Below are positions 44,068 to 53,694 of a stretch of 64,000 nt of DNA, in pieces. The translations under genes were made by a program, and so were the position numbers. The number at the start of each line of letters is the position of its first letter. The stretch's first letter is position 1. The notes beneath the pieces were generated by a model that saw only the letters and a list, made by a program, of their open reading frames with translations, searched no databases and was not told the origin of the DNA. Source of the DNA: Rivularia sp. PCC 7116 (GTDB taxonomy: Bacteria; Cyanobacteriota; Cyanobacteriia; Cyanobacteriales; Nostocaceae); the NCBI RefSeq assembly GCF_000316665.1, contig NC_019678.1, positions 4,402,001 through 4,466,000 on the forward strand. Direction: 5' to 3'.

Positions 44068-46638
44068 ATGATGAAGAAGCTGAAACAGAATCAAAACCAA
44101 AGAACAAAAAAAAATAGCATTTCGGAAGCAGAAATATCAAATTTTCCTCAATATCTTAATAATCAAGCCAAGCAATCGCCAAATTCTTTTTTTCAACGAG
44201 TTAATTCAGTTTTAAATCGGACTAGTTTAAACGGTAAAGCTGTAATGCTGTCTCTGGCTATTTGCAGTTTACCCACAGTCGGGATTACAGCATTATCTTA
44301 TCATTTGGGTAATAAAATTATTTCGCCTGAAGTTGTTAGCAATGCCGATAATAATTCTTTAGAGCAGGTAGAAGCATCCCAAAGACAGTTACTATTAATG
44401 TTGCAATTGGGTACTTTAGCTGCTGCTTTGCTTGCGGGTATCAGTGCTGCAACTCTTGCTCGCCGTTTAGTTATACCTATTTATGCTGCTAATTTGGCGG
44501 TTAAAAAATTAGCGAATGGTAATCTTAATAGCCGCATTCCCATCAAAGGTAAAGATGAGTTTGCAGCTTTAAGTCGAAATGTAAATTTAATTGTCGAACA
44601 ATTACAAGAGCTACTCTTTGAAGAAAGAGTCGAAAGCGAACAAGCTAAATTACTATCAGATACTATTATTTCAACTTCTCAATCTCTTAACCGCGAAGAT
44701 TTATTCAATCGAACTGTAAAAGAAGTCAGACAAACTTTAGGGGCGCATCGAGTAGTTATTTATCATTGCAATGCTAATGGTGAAGGAGAAGTTATCGCTG
44801 AAGAAATCGCTCCTGGTTTACCTATCACTTTTGGAGAAAGTATAGAAGATATTTCTCTAGCTAAAGAACTTACCGAGATTTATACCAAATCCGAAGTTTT
44901 AGCTATTAATAATGTTGATGAAGCGGGGTTGAGCAGCGAACATTTGCAGTTAATGAAAAGCTTAAAAATTAAAGCAATTTTATTAACTCCTATTTTTCAG
45001 AATAACAAAATTTTCGGCTTTTTGATAGCGCATCATTGTTGGAATCCGCATTTTTGGCAGGCATTTGAAATCAACTTATTAAAACAATTAGCAATTCAAG
45101 TTGGTTTAAGTTTAGAAAAGTTGACAGGCTTAGAAAAAACTCAAGCCATTCAAGAATTAGCAATCAAATTATCTGAATCTTTTAATCATCAAGGAATTTG
45201 CGATGTAGCGGTTGAAAATATCCGCAAATCTTTAAAAGTTGAAAGAACGCTAATTTACAAATTCGATTCATCTGAAACAGAAAGTTTCATTGCTGAATCG
45301 AATAATATAGACTTAGCTCCAGCTTTAGGTAACAAATTTGATTTTTCTGAATTCAAGGTCGATGGTATTATTGCAATTAACGATATTTACCAAGGTGGTT
45401 TACCACAGCCGTTAGTCAAACAGTTAGAAGCATTAAACATCAAATCGACGTTAATTGTACCTTTAAATCAAGACGAAAGATTATTTGGTTATTTAATAGC
45501 TGCTCAATCTTCCCAAACTCATCTTTGGCAACAATCAGAAATACAGTTATTTGAAGAATCGGCTGTAATTATCAACAAAGCTTTAGTGCGAGTCAATAAT
45601 CTTTTTGAAGTTCAACAGTTGTCGCAACAGCAACCTGATAAAAAAGATGTATTGCAACAGCAAATTCTTCAGTTAATTGAAACTATTGAAGCAGTCAGTG
45701 ACGGTGATTTAACCGTGCGTGCGGAAGTTACTTCTGGAGAAATTGGTACTGTCGCAGATTTTTTCAACTCTATCATCGAAAACTTGCGCGAAATTGTCAC
45801 CCAAGTTAAGCTGACAGCCACCGAAGTTAACAGCGCCATCGCCAGTGATGGAAGTGCAATTAATCAGTTGAGCATCGACGCTAACGAGCAAGCTTTGGAA
45901 ATTAATCGCACTTTAGAAGCAGTGCAAGAAATGAGGGCTTCAATTAAGTCGATTGCCAAAGGTGCAAGAAAAGCTGCCAATGTCGCTAGCAAGGCTTTTC
46001 ATACTGCTCAAGATGGTGGTGCGGCGATGGATTTAACGGTAGAAAACATTCATTATCTCCGGGAAACCATCGGCGATACTGCGAAAAAAGTCAAACTGCT
46101 AGGGGAATCTTCTCAGAAAATTTCTCATGTAGTGTCATTGATAAACCAGATAGCCATGCAAACCAACTTGCTAGCTATCAACGCTGGAATTGAAGCCACC
46201 CGAGCCGGAGAGCAAGGGCAAGGTTTTGCTGTAGTCGCAGAAGAAGTAGCTGCTTTGTCAAATCGCAGCAGCGATGCAACCGCAGAGATTGAAGATATTG
46301 TAGCCAGCATTCAGCGAGAAACCAGCGAAGTAGTCAAAGCGATGGAATTAGGGATTACCCAAGTAGTAGAAGAAACTCGTTTAATTGAAGACACCAAAGA
46401 AAGCTTAAACGAAATTCTTGACGTTAGCAATCAAATTGACGGCTTAGTTGAATCAATTTCTGCCGCTACAGTTATTCAAGTTAAAACTTCTAAACAAGTT
46501 ACTAATTTAATGAAAGAAATTGCCAAGATATCAGAAAATACCGGAAGCTCTTCTCAAGAAATTTCTTTATCTTTACAGAAAACCGTAGATATTTCTCAAA
46601 AATTAGCCGCTAGTGTAGATGCTTTTAAAGTCAGTTAA
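44068..46638 (+). CDS. Methyl-accepting chemotaxis protein with HAMP and two GAF domains (HmpD/PixJ-like)
   Basis: 856 residues. A basic N-terminus is followed by two membrane helices (about 57-75 and 110-132) with only a short loop outside, HAMP (about 133-185), GAF1 (about 200-350), GAF2 (about 365-510), a second HAMP-like segment (about 540-590), and the signalling hairpin with INAGIEATRAGEQGQGFAVV. Bilin-binding GAF domains carry a Cys-His pair; here the site reads SEH in GAF1 and QPL in GAF2. So covalent bilin binding is not expected, unlike PixJ/PtxD photoreceptors. A signal other than red/blue light is more likely, as suggested for Hmp-type receptors. Confidence 0.9.
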   Translation: MMKKLKQNQNQRTKKNSISEAEISNFPQYLNNQAKQSPNSFFQRVNSVLNRTSLNGKAVMLSLAICSLPTVGITALSYHLGNKIISPEVVSNADNNSLEQVEASQRQLLLMLQLGTLAAALLAGISAATLARRLVIPIYAANLAVKKLANGNLNSRIPIKGKDEFAALSRNVNLIVEQLQELLFEERVESEQAKLLSDTIISTSQSLNREDLFNRTVKEVRQTLGAHRVVIYHCNANGEGEVIAEEIAPGLPITFGESIEDISLAKELTEIYTKSEVLAINNVDEAGLSSEHLQLMKSLKIKAILLTPIFQNNKIFGFLIAHHCWNPHFWQAFEINLLKQLAIQVGLSLEKLTGLEKTQAIQELAIKLSESFNHQGICDVAVENIRKSLKVERTLIYKFDSSETESFIAESNNIDLAPALGNKFDFSEFKVDGIIAINDIYQGGLPQPLVKQLEALNIKSTLIVPLNQDERLFGYLIAAQSSQTHLWQQSEIQLFEESAVIINKALVRVNNLFEVQQLSQQQPDKKDVLQQQILQLIETIEAVSDGDLTVRAEVTSGEIGTVADFFNSIIENLREIVTQVKLTATEVNSAIASDGSAINQLSIDANEQALEINRTLEAVQEMRASIKSIAKGARKAANVASKAFHTAQDGGAAMDLTVENIHYLRETIGDTAKKVKLLGESSQKISHVVSLINQIAMQTNLLAINAGIEATRAGEQGQGFAVVAEEVAALSNRSSDATAEIEDIVASIQRETSEVVKAMELGITQVVEETRLIEDTKESLNEILDVSNQIDGLVESISAATVIQVKTSKQVTNLMKEIAKISENTGSSSQEISLSLQKTVDISQKLAASVDAFKVS

Positions 46639-46690
46639 CAGTGAACAGTTATTAGTTAACAGTAGCAAGTAGCTAGTTAATAATTTTCTA

Positions 46691-46735
46691 CCCCCTGCTC
46701 CCGCGCTCCCCTCACTCTCCCCCCTGCCCATCTCC
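46691..46735. repeat. C-rich low-complexity tract in the MCP-CheA spacer
   Basis: CCCCTGCTCCC and CTCACTCTCCCCCC units; same kind as 16383-16441 and 56365-56408. Confidence 0.6.
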
Positions 46736-46755
46736 AGTGCCCCATTTCCAATAAC

Positions 46756-49569
46756 ATGTCTTCACAAAAAGAATTAGAAATAAAAATGCAGTTTCTAGAG
46801 GAAGCTACCGAGCATATTGACACTCTAGAAAATGTTATTGTTGAAGCTCAGAGTAATCGTAAAATTGACTTACAAAAAGTCAATGCTGCACTCAGAGCCG
46901 CCCATTCAATCAAAGGTGGTGCGGCAATTATGGGGTTTCATCCTTTAAGTAATTTATCTCATCTGCTGGAAGATTCTTTCAAAGTTTTAAAAACTAGCAA
47001 AAATACTTTAGAAATTGATAGCTCTCTACAAAGTTTACTGCTGTCTGCAATTGATTGGCTGCGGCAAATTGTAGAATCTATTTCAGTAGGGCATGATGTT
47101 AATGAAGAGTGGATAACTACTTTTTGCTACCCAGTATTTGAAGAATTACGCAAGATATTGGGAGAACCTACTCCGGAAGATGCAATGACAATTCTTTCTC
47201 CGGAAGACAATCCACAAGAAATTACATCTTTATTATTTAAAACAGAAGTTGAAAGTTATTTACAACGTTTGGAATCTTTATTAAAACAACAAGATGCTTC
47301 TGTGCTGCGGGAAGAGATGATAACGATGTCTTCTCAATTGGGTGGCTTGGGGGAAATGCTGCAAATTTCGGCTTTTACCAAACTTTGCGAGTCAATAATT
47401 AAAAGCTTATCTACTGCGGTTTCTGATGCGGAAGTTAAAGAAATTGCTAATTTAGGGCTGCAATCCTGGCGAAATACTCAAGCTTTATTGCTTGCAGGTA
47501 AAGTAGATAATTTACCTACTACAATTAACGATAATAAAGCAGAAAATTCTCATCCAATTAAAATTAGTCAAGAATTAGATATAGTAAATAATTTTGCTCC
47601 GAATTTAGAAGAAATTATCCAAACAAAACCAGAATTTAGCCCCGTAAATAAAAGAGATAATCAAGAACATACAGTCAGGGTTCCCAGCAAGCAACTCGAA
47701 CAAATCAACGATCTATTTGGCGAGCTAACAATCGGACGCAATACTTTAAAATTACAGTTAGAGAGAATCAGTAAATTAATTCGTAACCTTTCTATCCGCT
47801 TAAAAACTCTCGAACGTGAAAATCACGAACTGCGTTTATCTTACGAAAAATTTTCCTTACAGTTATCTACCTTAAAGCCAAAATATTATCAAATTCAAAA
47901 AAACTGGGAATGGCACCCCACAGAAAATATTTCCGGTAATAACAATAAATTTGATGTTTTAGAATTAGAACGCTATAGCCAACTGCATACACTGTCTCAA
48001 ACAGTGATGGAAAATATAGTTAAAATTCAAGAAATTACCGGCGATATAACTCTTAATTTAGAAGATACAGAACAAGTAAACCATCTCCTCAATAGAACAT
48101 CGAGAAAAATTCAAAACTCTCTAACTAAAGTTCGGATGCGCCCCCTTTCCGAAATATTAGAGCGCTTACCCAGAGCTTTGAAGAATTTGAATGCAGAATA
48201 CGGTAAGAACGTTCGTTTACAAATCGAAGGCGCAAATATCTTGATGGAGCGGGGTATATTAGAAGCCTTAAACGAACCTTTGATGCATTTGCTGAGAAAC
48301 GCTTTCGATCATGGAATCGAAGATAATCAAACTAGAATCGCAGTCGGAAAAGCACAACAAGGGCTAATCGAAATCAAAACGATTCATAAAGGCGATCGCA
48401 CCATTATCACCATCAGCGACGACGGCAACGGCATACCCATAGACAAAATTCGCAATCGGGCACAAAAGATGGGTTTAGACGCTCAGATGTTAGCGAATGC
48501 CAGCGACGACGATTTATTCAGTCTGATTTTTGAACCGGGATTTAGTACATCCGAGCAAGTCACGACATTATCCGGGCGCGGTGTTGGTATGGACGTTGTT
48601 CGTAACAATCTCGAACTGATCAATGGAGAAATAACAGTTGATTCTATCTCTGGCAAAGGAACTACTTTTACTCTATCAGTACCCTTTACACTCTCTGTTG
48701 CCAGAATTGTTTTAGTAGAAACTAGCGGTATACCCTTAGCCTTTCCTACCGATGCAATACAAGAAATATGCCTATTAGAAAATCAGCAGATTCTACCAGG
48801 TTCAAATGGTGAATTTATTAACTGGCACGATTCCTTAGTAGAGTTAGTTGATATCAGTAATTATCTACATTTCAATAATATTCGTTCTACATCATCAATC
48901 CAAGAAATTCCACCGAGAATAGAAGATAAGGTAGTATTAATTATCAGCACTGGCAATAAATTAATTGCAATCAAAGCAGACCGCTGTTGGGACGAACAAG
49001 AAGTAGCTATTCGTCGAGTCGAAGGCAGTATTCCTTTACCAGAAGGCTTTAACAACTGCACGATTCTAGATAACGGTCGTATTGTTCCCTTAGTAAGTCC
49101 AGCACAACTATTAAGTTTAATTGCCAAAAAAGATACTCTAAATTTAAACTCCCAACCTTTATCTTCAACTTCATTTATATCACCTAAAAACCGTAAAAAT
49201 TCTATATTAATAGTTGACGATTCAGTCAACGTGCGCCGCTTTTTAGCACTAACCCTTGAAAGAGCCGGATACTTTGTAGAACAAGCAAAAGATGGACAAG
49301 AGGCACTGATAAAATTGCAAAGTGGCTTAGAAGTAGAAAGCATAATTTGCGACATCGAAATGCCCCGTCTCGACGGTTACAACTTTCTCATCCGACTCAA
49401 GTCTCAAGAAAATCTGCAAAAGATTCCCGTTATTATGTTGAGCTCGCGCACCACCGGAAAATATCGCCAGCTAGCAATGCAGTTAGGGGCAGCAGTGTAT
49501 TTAACCAAACCCTACAACGAGCATGAATTATTGCAGACATTGAAACAAGTGGTTAGTGAGGACAACTGA
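46756..49569 (+). CDS. CheA-type hybrid histidine kinase with C-terminal receiver (HmpE/PixL-like)
   Basis: 937 residues. Hpt domain at about 1-115 with phospho-acceptor His49 in RAAHSIKGGAA; a second helical region; the dimerisation and ATPase domain (about 450-660) with HLLRNAFDHGIED, SDDGNGI and GRGVGMDVVRNN; the CheW-like domain (about 660-800); and a receiver (about 815-937) with ILIVDDS, Asp in ICDIEMP and LTKPY. It receives signals from the MCP through CheW and phosphorylates the CheY and PATAN-REC proteins. It closes the five-gene operon, 117 bases after the MCP gene. Confidence 0.92.
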   Translation: MSSQKELEIKMQFLEEATEHIDTLENVIVEAQSNRKIDLQKVNAALRAAHSIKGGAAIMGFHPLSNLSHLLEDSFKVLKTSKNTLEIDSSLQSLLLSAIDWLRQIVESISVGHDVNEEWITTFCYPVFEELRKILGEPTPEDAMTILSPEDNPQEITSLLFKTEVESYLQRLESLLKQQDASVLREEMITMSSQLGGLGEMLQISAFTKLCESIIKSLSTAVSDAEVKEIANLGLQSWRNTQALLLAGKVDNLPTTINDNKAENSHPIKISQELDIVNNFAPNLEEIIQTKPEFSPVNKRDNQEHTVRVPSKQLEQINDLFGELTIGRNTLKLQLERISKLIRNLSIRLKTLERENHELRLSYEKFSLQLSTLKPKYYQIQKNWEWHPTENISGNNNKFDVLELERYSQLHTLSQTVMENIVKIQEITGDITLNLEDTEQVNHLLNRTSRKIQNSLTKVRMRPLSEILERLPRALKNLNAEYGKNVRLQIEGANILMERGILEALNEPLMHLLRNAFDHGIEDNQTRIAVGKAQQGLIEIKTIHKGDRTIITISDDGNGIPIDKIRNRAQKMGLDAQMLANASDDDLFSLIFEPGFSTSEQVTTLSGRGVGMDVVRNNLELINGEITVDSISGKGTTFTLSVPFTLSVARIVLVETSGIPLAFPTDAIQEICLLENQQILPGSNGEFINWHDSLVELVDISNYLHFNNIRSTSSIQEIPPRIEDKVVLIISTGNKLIAIKADRCWDEQEVAIRRVEGSIPLPEGFNNCTILDNGRIVPLVSPAQLLSLIAKKDTLNLNSQPLSSTSFISPKNRKNSILIVDDSVNVRRFLALTLERAGYFVEQAKDGQEALIKLQSGLEVESIICDIEMPRLDGYNFLIRLKSQENLQKIPVIMLSSRTTGKYRQLAMQLGAAVYLTKPYNEHELLQTLKQVVSEDN

Positions 49570-49637
49570 CATACTTGTTTTAATCTATACTTAGTATTTG
49601 CTTGTGATAGTACTACAATAAACCCCAGTCGCTAGAA

Positions 49638-52600
49638 ATGGGGCAACTTGTGGTTAGAACTAGAAAGAAAATAGTTGTACCGATTCCAATTTTTTCAACT
49701 GCGATCTGTAAGGCGATCGCAGTCGTTATTATATGCTTTTTATTACCTGCATTTCTAAGTAAGCCTAACTGGGCGCAGCAAACTTTGGAGAAGGAAAAAC
49801 AAATAGATTTACATATCAAAAAATTAAATAATAAAAATCAGAGTAAACGTAAAAAAGCCATTCTTTCTTTAGCAAAAATTGGTCAAGCATCCGTACCAGC
49901 ATTAAAAAAGGCTTTGCAAAATGAAAATGATTTGGTAAGTTCGGGTGCTGCTGATACTTTAAGCTTTATCGGAACTGAAGCAAAAGCTGCTGTTCCTGAT
50001 TTGAAAGCAATATTGGAGAATGATAATAAAAGTGACTCTGTACGCTCTAGTGCGGCTAGTGCGTTAGGTAACATTGGTCTAGAAGCACAAGAGACTGTGC
50101 CTATTTTAAATAAAATTTTACAAAATAAAACAGAGTCAGCTAAAGTACGCTCTAGTATTGCTGATGCACTAGGCAATATTGGTGCAGAAACGGAAAGTCA
50201 AGATACTGTAATACCCCTTCGTAAAGCTCTACAAAATAAGCACCAACCACCTTTAGTACGTTCGAGCGCTGCCGATGCTCTTGGTACCATTGGTAAAGAA
50301 GCTAAGCAAACTGTCCCTACTTTAAAGGAAGTATTGTTAGATAATAATGAATCTAAAATTGTACGTTTGAGTGCTGCTGACGCTCTTGGCAGTATTGGTT
50401 CACAGGTTAAATATAATCAAGATTCTATTATTGCTCTTTCACAAGCTTTAAAAGATATAAATCAGCATCATGAAATTCGTTATAAAGCTGCTGATGCTCT
50501 TGGTAGAATCGGTGCAGAAGATTTAGAAGCAATTTCAGCCTTACAAACAACTCTAAATAACAAAGATCAAATTATAAAGGTGCGCTCTAAAGCTGCTGAT
50601 GCTCTGGGTAGAATCGGTGCAGAAACAAAAGATAAAAAGGCTATTAATATTCTGAGTAAAGCTTTACAAAATAAAGCTCAACACTCTAGTGTACGTTCAA
50701 AGATTGCTGAGGCTTTGGGTAGAATTGGTGCATCAGCTAAAATTGCAACTCCGATTTTAAGCAAATTGTTGCTAAATAATGAGGAATCCCTTGAAGTACG
50801 TTTTAAAAGTGCTGAGGCTCTAGGTAAAATTGCTGCACAATTAGAACAAAGTCATAGTGAAATTGTTAGAAAACTGATAGTAGCCTTGCAAAGTGAATCA
50901 CCTAGAGTTCGTTCGACAACTGCTGAGGCTCTGGGTAGAATTGGTGCATCAGCAAGAGATGCTATTCCCACCTTGAGCAAATTGTTACTCGACAAGCGGG
51001 AAGTTCTTGAAGTTCGTTTGAGAACTACTGAAGCTATTGGTAAAATAGCCGATCAATCGCAATACGAACAAGGTTTTAATATACTCAACAGAGTGCTGGT
51101 TAATAAAGCTGAGTCACCTCAACTACGATCCAAAGCTATCGAAGCTTTAGGCAAAATAGCTCATAAATCGGAAAATGAACGGGCTTTAAATGTATTAACG
51201 GAGATGTTAGTTGATAAAAGTGAATCGTCCCAACTACGCTCCACAGTTATCGAATCTTTAGATAATCTAGATTTGAAAGCTATTACGATTCTGACCAAAG
51301 TTTTAGGCGATGATGATAAATGGGTTCGGTTGAAAGCTATTTCAAGCCTTGACAGCATTTGTCTAAGTTTACTTGATAATGCAAAAGAGCTAAACATAAA
51401 TCAATTAGATGAGGTGATATCAAACTTAGAAAAAGCTGATAAGATATTACAAAATTCTCATCAGAAAATTCCCAAAGAATCATTTGCTAATATCTTTCGT
51501 GCTATTGATTATCTTAAAGATAAGAGAAAGCTTCGTCAGCCAGATAGAATATGGATTTGGATTACTCAAAATCAATGGTTTGTGCCAGTAGCTATATATT
51601 TATTTTTCTTACCTTTACTTTGGTATTCACTGCTTTTTATACGTCCATTGTGGTTACTGCGAATCAATGGGGCTTTAAAACCATTTGACATTCCTTTACA
51701 AATTCAACCCATAGATGGAAATATCAATATTTCTCTACGTTATATATTATTTGTGAAAGCTTTTGCCTACCTTCCTAAAGTTTTAGATGCATGGGTTGAT
51801 GCACATATTCGATCAGTTGAAAAAGAATTTGAAAGAAAAGATACAGTAAGCAATCGCTCTATTCATATTCCAATTTCAGTTTTATTTTATGATAGTTCAC
51901 AAAAATACGTCCAAATTGACAAATTAAGTGGACAAAATTTGAGAGGAGAATTTGATAAACATAGAAGCTGCATACTTATTTATGGCGAAGGTGGTACTGG
52001 TAAAACTAGTCTTGCTTGTCAAATTGCAAAATGGGCTATGTCTGAGAATGAAGAAGAGAGAATATGTAAAAAACATCGAATGTTACCAATTCTTATTGAG
52101 CACGATCTAGTTTTTCATAAAGACATAGTTGTTGACGAAGATGTTGTAGTTCATAGAAAAGCGCAATCCAAAAGCCGTTTTTTACAAAGTATTATAGATG
52201 AACTTAAACAAATGGTTGCAAGAAAACCAACGTTAGATGATATAGATGAGGAGCTATTAGAAAAATTGTTGCGATGGCGAAGAATTTTGCTCATTGTAGA
52301 TGGTTTTTCCGAGCTAGGAAAAAAAACTCGTCAAGTAATTAATACAGCTATTCAAGATTTTCCTATCAATGCATTGGTACTTACAGCGCGTTCTGAAAAT
52401 ATCCTGAAAGGAATTACAAAAAGTAAGATTAAACCTCTTCCTTTAAATGGAAGTGTAGCTTTAGCCAATTTTATGGAAGAATATCTAAAGGTAAAAAAGC
52501 AAAGCGATAAAATTGAGCTTAAAAATGTTTATCAAGCTTGTGGTGAACTAGCAACTTTTTCTCAAATCTTAGGAGAAAGAGAAATCACAATTTTACTCGC

Positions 52601-53204
52601 TAAACTTTACACTGATGTATTGTGTTCTATCGAAGAAAATAGAAACCAAAGATATTTTCCATTCTCAAACATTACTCGACTACCACAGAATGTTCCTGAT
52701 TTAATGCTCGCTTATATCAATGAAGTCAACAGACGTGTAAAAGAAAATCGCTTGGATAATCGTACTGTTCACAAAGTAGCTAAAAAAATCGCATGGGAAT
52801 GCTTACGCAAAAAATTTTTTCCTCAACCTATCACAGTAAAAACTGCAATTAATATACTGGGTGGAAATGATGCTAAATTTAACTTAAAATATCTTGAAGA
52901 AAGTTTACGCATTATACAAGTGACCGATAAAAGCGAAGAAAATATTTCTTTTACACTTGACCCCTTAGCTGAGTATCTTGCGGCACTATATTTAGTAGAA
53001 AATTATCGTAATGATAATTTCAAATGGAATAGGTGGTTCTTACAATATGCTCCTAAGATGCGAGGAGAAATAGATTCAATCAAAGGTTTCTTGTTAGCAT
53101 TGCGAGATTGTTGTCTTGCTAAGGAAAAAGTATACAGCGTGCCTGATTGGGTCGCAAACAAATTAGCTAGGCTCGTTAAGTTTCATTCAACAAATATATA
53201 TTAA
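49638..53204 (+). CDS. Membrane receptor-like protein: extracytoplasmic HEAT repeats, one membrane span, cytoplasmic NACHT NTPase
   Basis: 1188 residues. A signal peptide (AVVIICFLLPAFL, cleavage after NWA before QQ) is followed by about fourteen HEAT/PBS-lyase-type repeats (about 60-575; VRSSAASALGNIG, VRSKAADALGRIG). Next come a helical module ending DYLKDKRKL and a membrane helix at about 648-668 with positive charges on its C-terminal side. The NACHT-type NTPase has Walker A GEGGTGKT (783-790), Walker B LLIVDG (Asp888), LTARSEN, and a winged-helix end with DPLAEYLAALYLVE. Predicted topology is repeats outside, NTPase inside. In known bacterial NACHT proteins the sensor repeats are C-terminal, so this order is unusual. 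It follows the cheA gene by 68 bases on the same strand. Confidence 0.88.
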   Translation: MGQLVVRTRKKIVVPIPIFSTAICKAIAVVIICFLLPAFLSKPNWAQQTLEKEKQIDLHIKKLNNKNQSKRKKAILSLAKIGQASVPALKKALQNENDLVSSGAADTLSFIGTEAKAAVPDLKAILENDNKSDSVRSSAASALGNIGLEAQETVPILNKILQNKTESAKVRSSIADALGNIGAETESQDTVIPLRKALQNKHQPPLVRSSAADALGTIGKEAKQTVPTLKEVLLDNNESKIVRLSAADALGSIGSQVKYNQDSIIALSQALKDINQHHEIRYKAADALGRIGAEDLEAISALQTTLNNKDQIIKVRSKAADALGRIGAETKDKKAINILSKALQNKAQHSSVRSKIAEALGRIGASAKIATPILSKLLLNNEESLEVRFKSAEALGKIAAQLEQSHSEIVRKLIVALQSESPRVRSTTAEALGRIGASARDAIPTLSKLLLDKREVLEVRLRTTEAIGKIADQSQYEQGFNILNRVLVNKAESPQLRSKAIEALGKIAHKSENERALNVLTEMLVDKSESSQLRSTVIESLDNLDLKAITILTKVLGDDDKWVRLKAISSLDSICLSLLDNAKELNINQLDEVISNLEKADKILQNSHQKIPKESFANIFRAIDYLKDKRKLRQPDRIWIWITQNQWFVPVAIYLFFLPLLWYSLLFIRPLWLLRINGALKPFDIPLQIQPIDGNINISLRYILFVKAFAYLPKVLDAWVDAHIRSVEKEFERKDTVSNRSIHIPISVLFYDSSQKYVQIDKLSGQNLRGEFDKHRSCILIYGEGGTGKTSLACQIAKWAMSENEEERICKKHRMLPILIEHDLVFHKDIVVDEDVVVHRKAQSKSRFLQSIIDELKQMVARKPTLDDIDEELLEKLLRWRRILLIVDGFSELGKKTRQVINTAIQDFPINALVLTARSENILKGITKSKIKPLPLNGSVALANFMEEYLKVKKQSDKIELKNVYQACGELATFSQILGEREITILLAKLYTDVLCSIEENRNQRYFPFSNITRLPQNVPDLMLAYINEVNRRVKENRLDNRTVHKVAKKIAWECLRKKFFPQPITVKTAINILGGNDAKFNLKYLEESLRIIQVTDKSEENISFTLDPLAEYLAALYLVENYRNDNFKWNRWFLQYAPKMRGEIDSIKGFLLALRDCCLAKEKVYSVPDWVANKLARLVKFHSTNIY

Positions 53205-53214
53205 TCTTGAATCA

Positions 53215-53694
53215 TTAGTTAACAGCCATAGTCAAATTATCAACAACCTTCTGATTTGGCTTCCAATACATCCCACCAAATAATCTCACACCCATATAGC
53301 CAAACAATCCACGCCACTTACTCACACCTGCTTCTTGCATCATTTTCCTAAATAATTTGTCAGCTTCTTTTCTAGAATAAAAAATTTCTTTAGTTTCGAT
53401 ATTTCCTAATATTGGTTTTTGATTAAAATACATTTTTTTACCACCTTTACTCATGTACATAAAATCATGAATTAATGGTGCTTCCAGGGAAAGCTCGTGT
53501 GTTCCACAAATTATCCATAAAAATCTAGGAATTGAAGATAAATCAAAGCTGAAACCTTTATGCAAGATAATTTTTGTTCCTTTAATTTTATCCTCATAAC
53601 AGTATTCTTCTTCTAAAGTCCACGCATCTTCCTCGGGAATATAAGAAACTTTTGCTCTGGGAAATTTTGATATTAACTCTTGATTACAAACCAT
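53215..53694 (-). CDS. DUF1353 family protein
   Basis: 159 residues. The family signature is present: FSFDLSSIPRFLWIICG, then LIHDFMY and a RKEADKLFRKMMQEAGV helix, followed by a GxRLFGG tail. DUF1353 proteins are common in phages and bacterial genomes and have no proven biochemical role; the conserved His-Asp (HD) and Arg/Asp residues suggest a small hydrolase-like site. It is convergent with the HEAT-NACHT gene, with stops only 10 bases apart. Confidence 0.82.
   Translation of the reverse strand: MVCNQELISKFPRAKVSYIPEEDAWTLEEEYCYEDKIKGTKIILHKGFSFDLSSIPRFLWIICGTHELSLEAPLIHDFMYMSKGGKKMYFNQKPILGNIETKEIFYSRKEADKLFRKMMQEAGVSKWRGLFGYMGVRLFGGMYWKPNQKVVDNLTMAVN

Noticed and set aside
44068-46638. 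MCP as a PixJ-type bilin photoreceptor
   Set aside because: Neither GAF domain has the chromophore cysteine at the Cys-His site.
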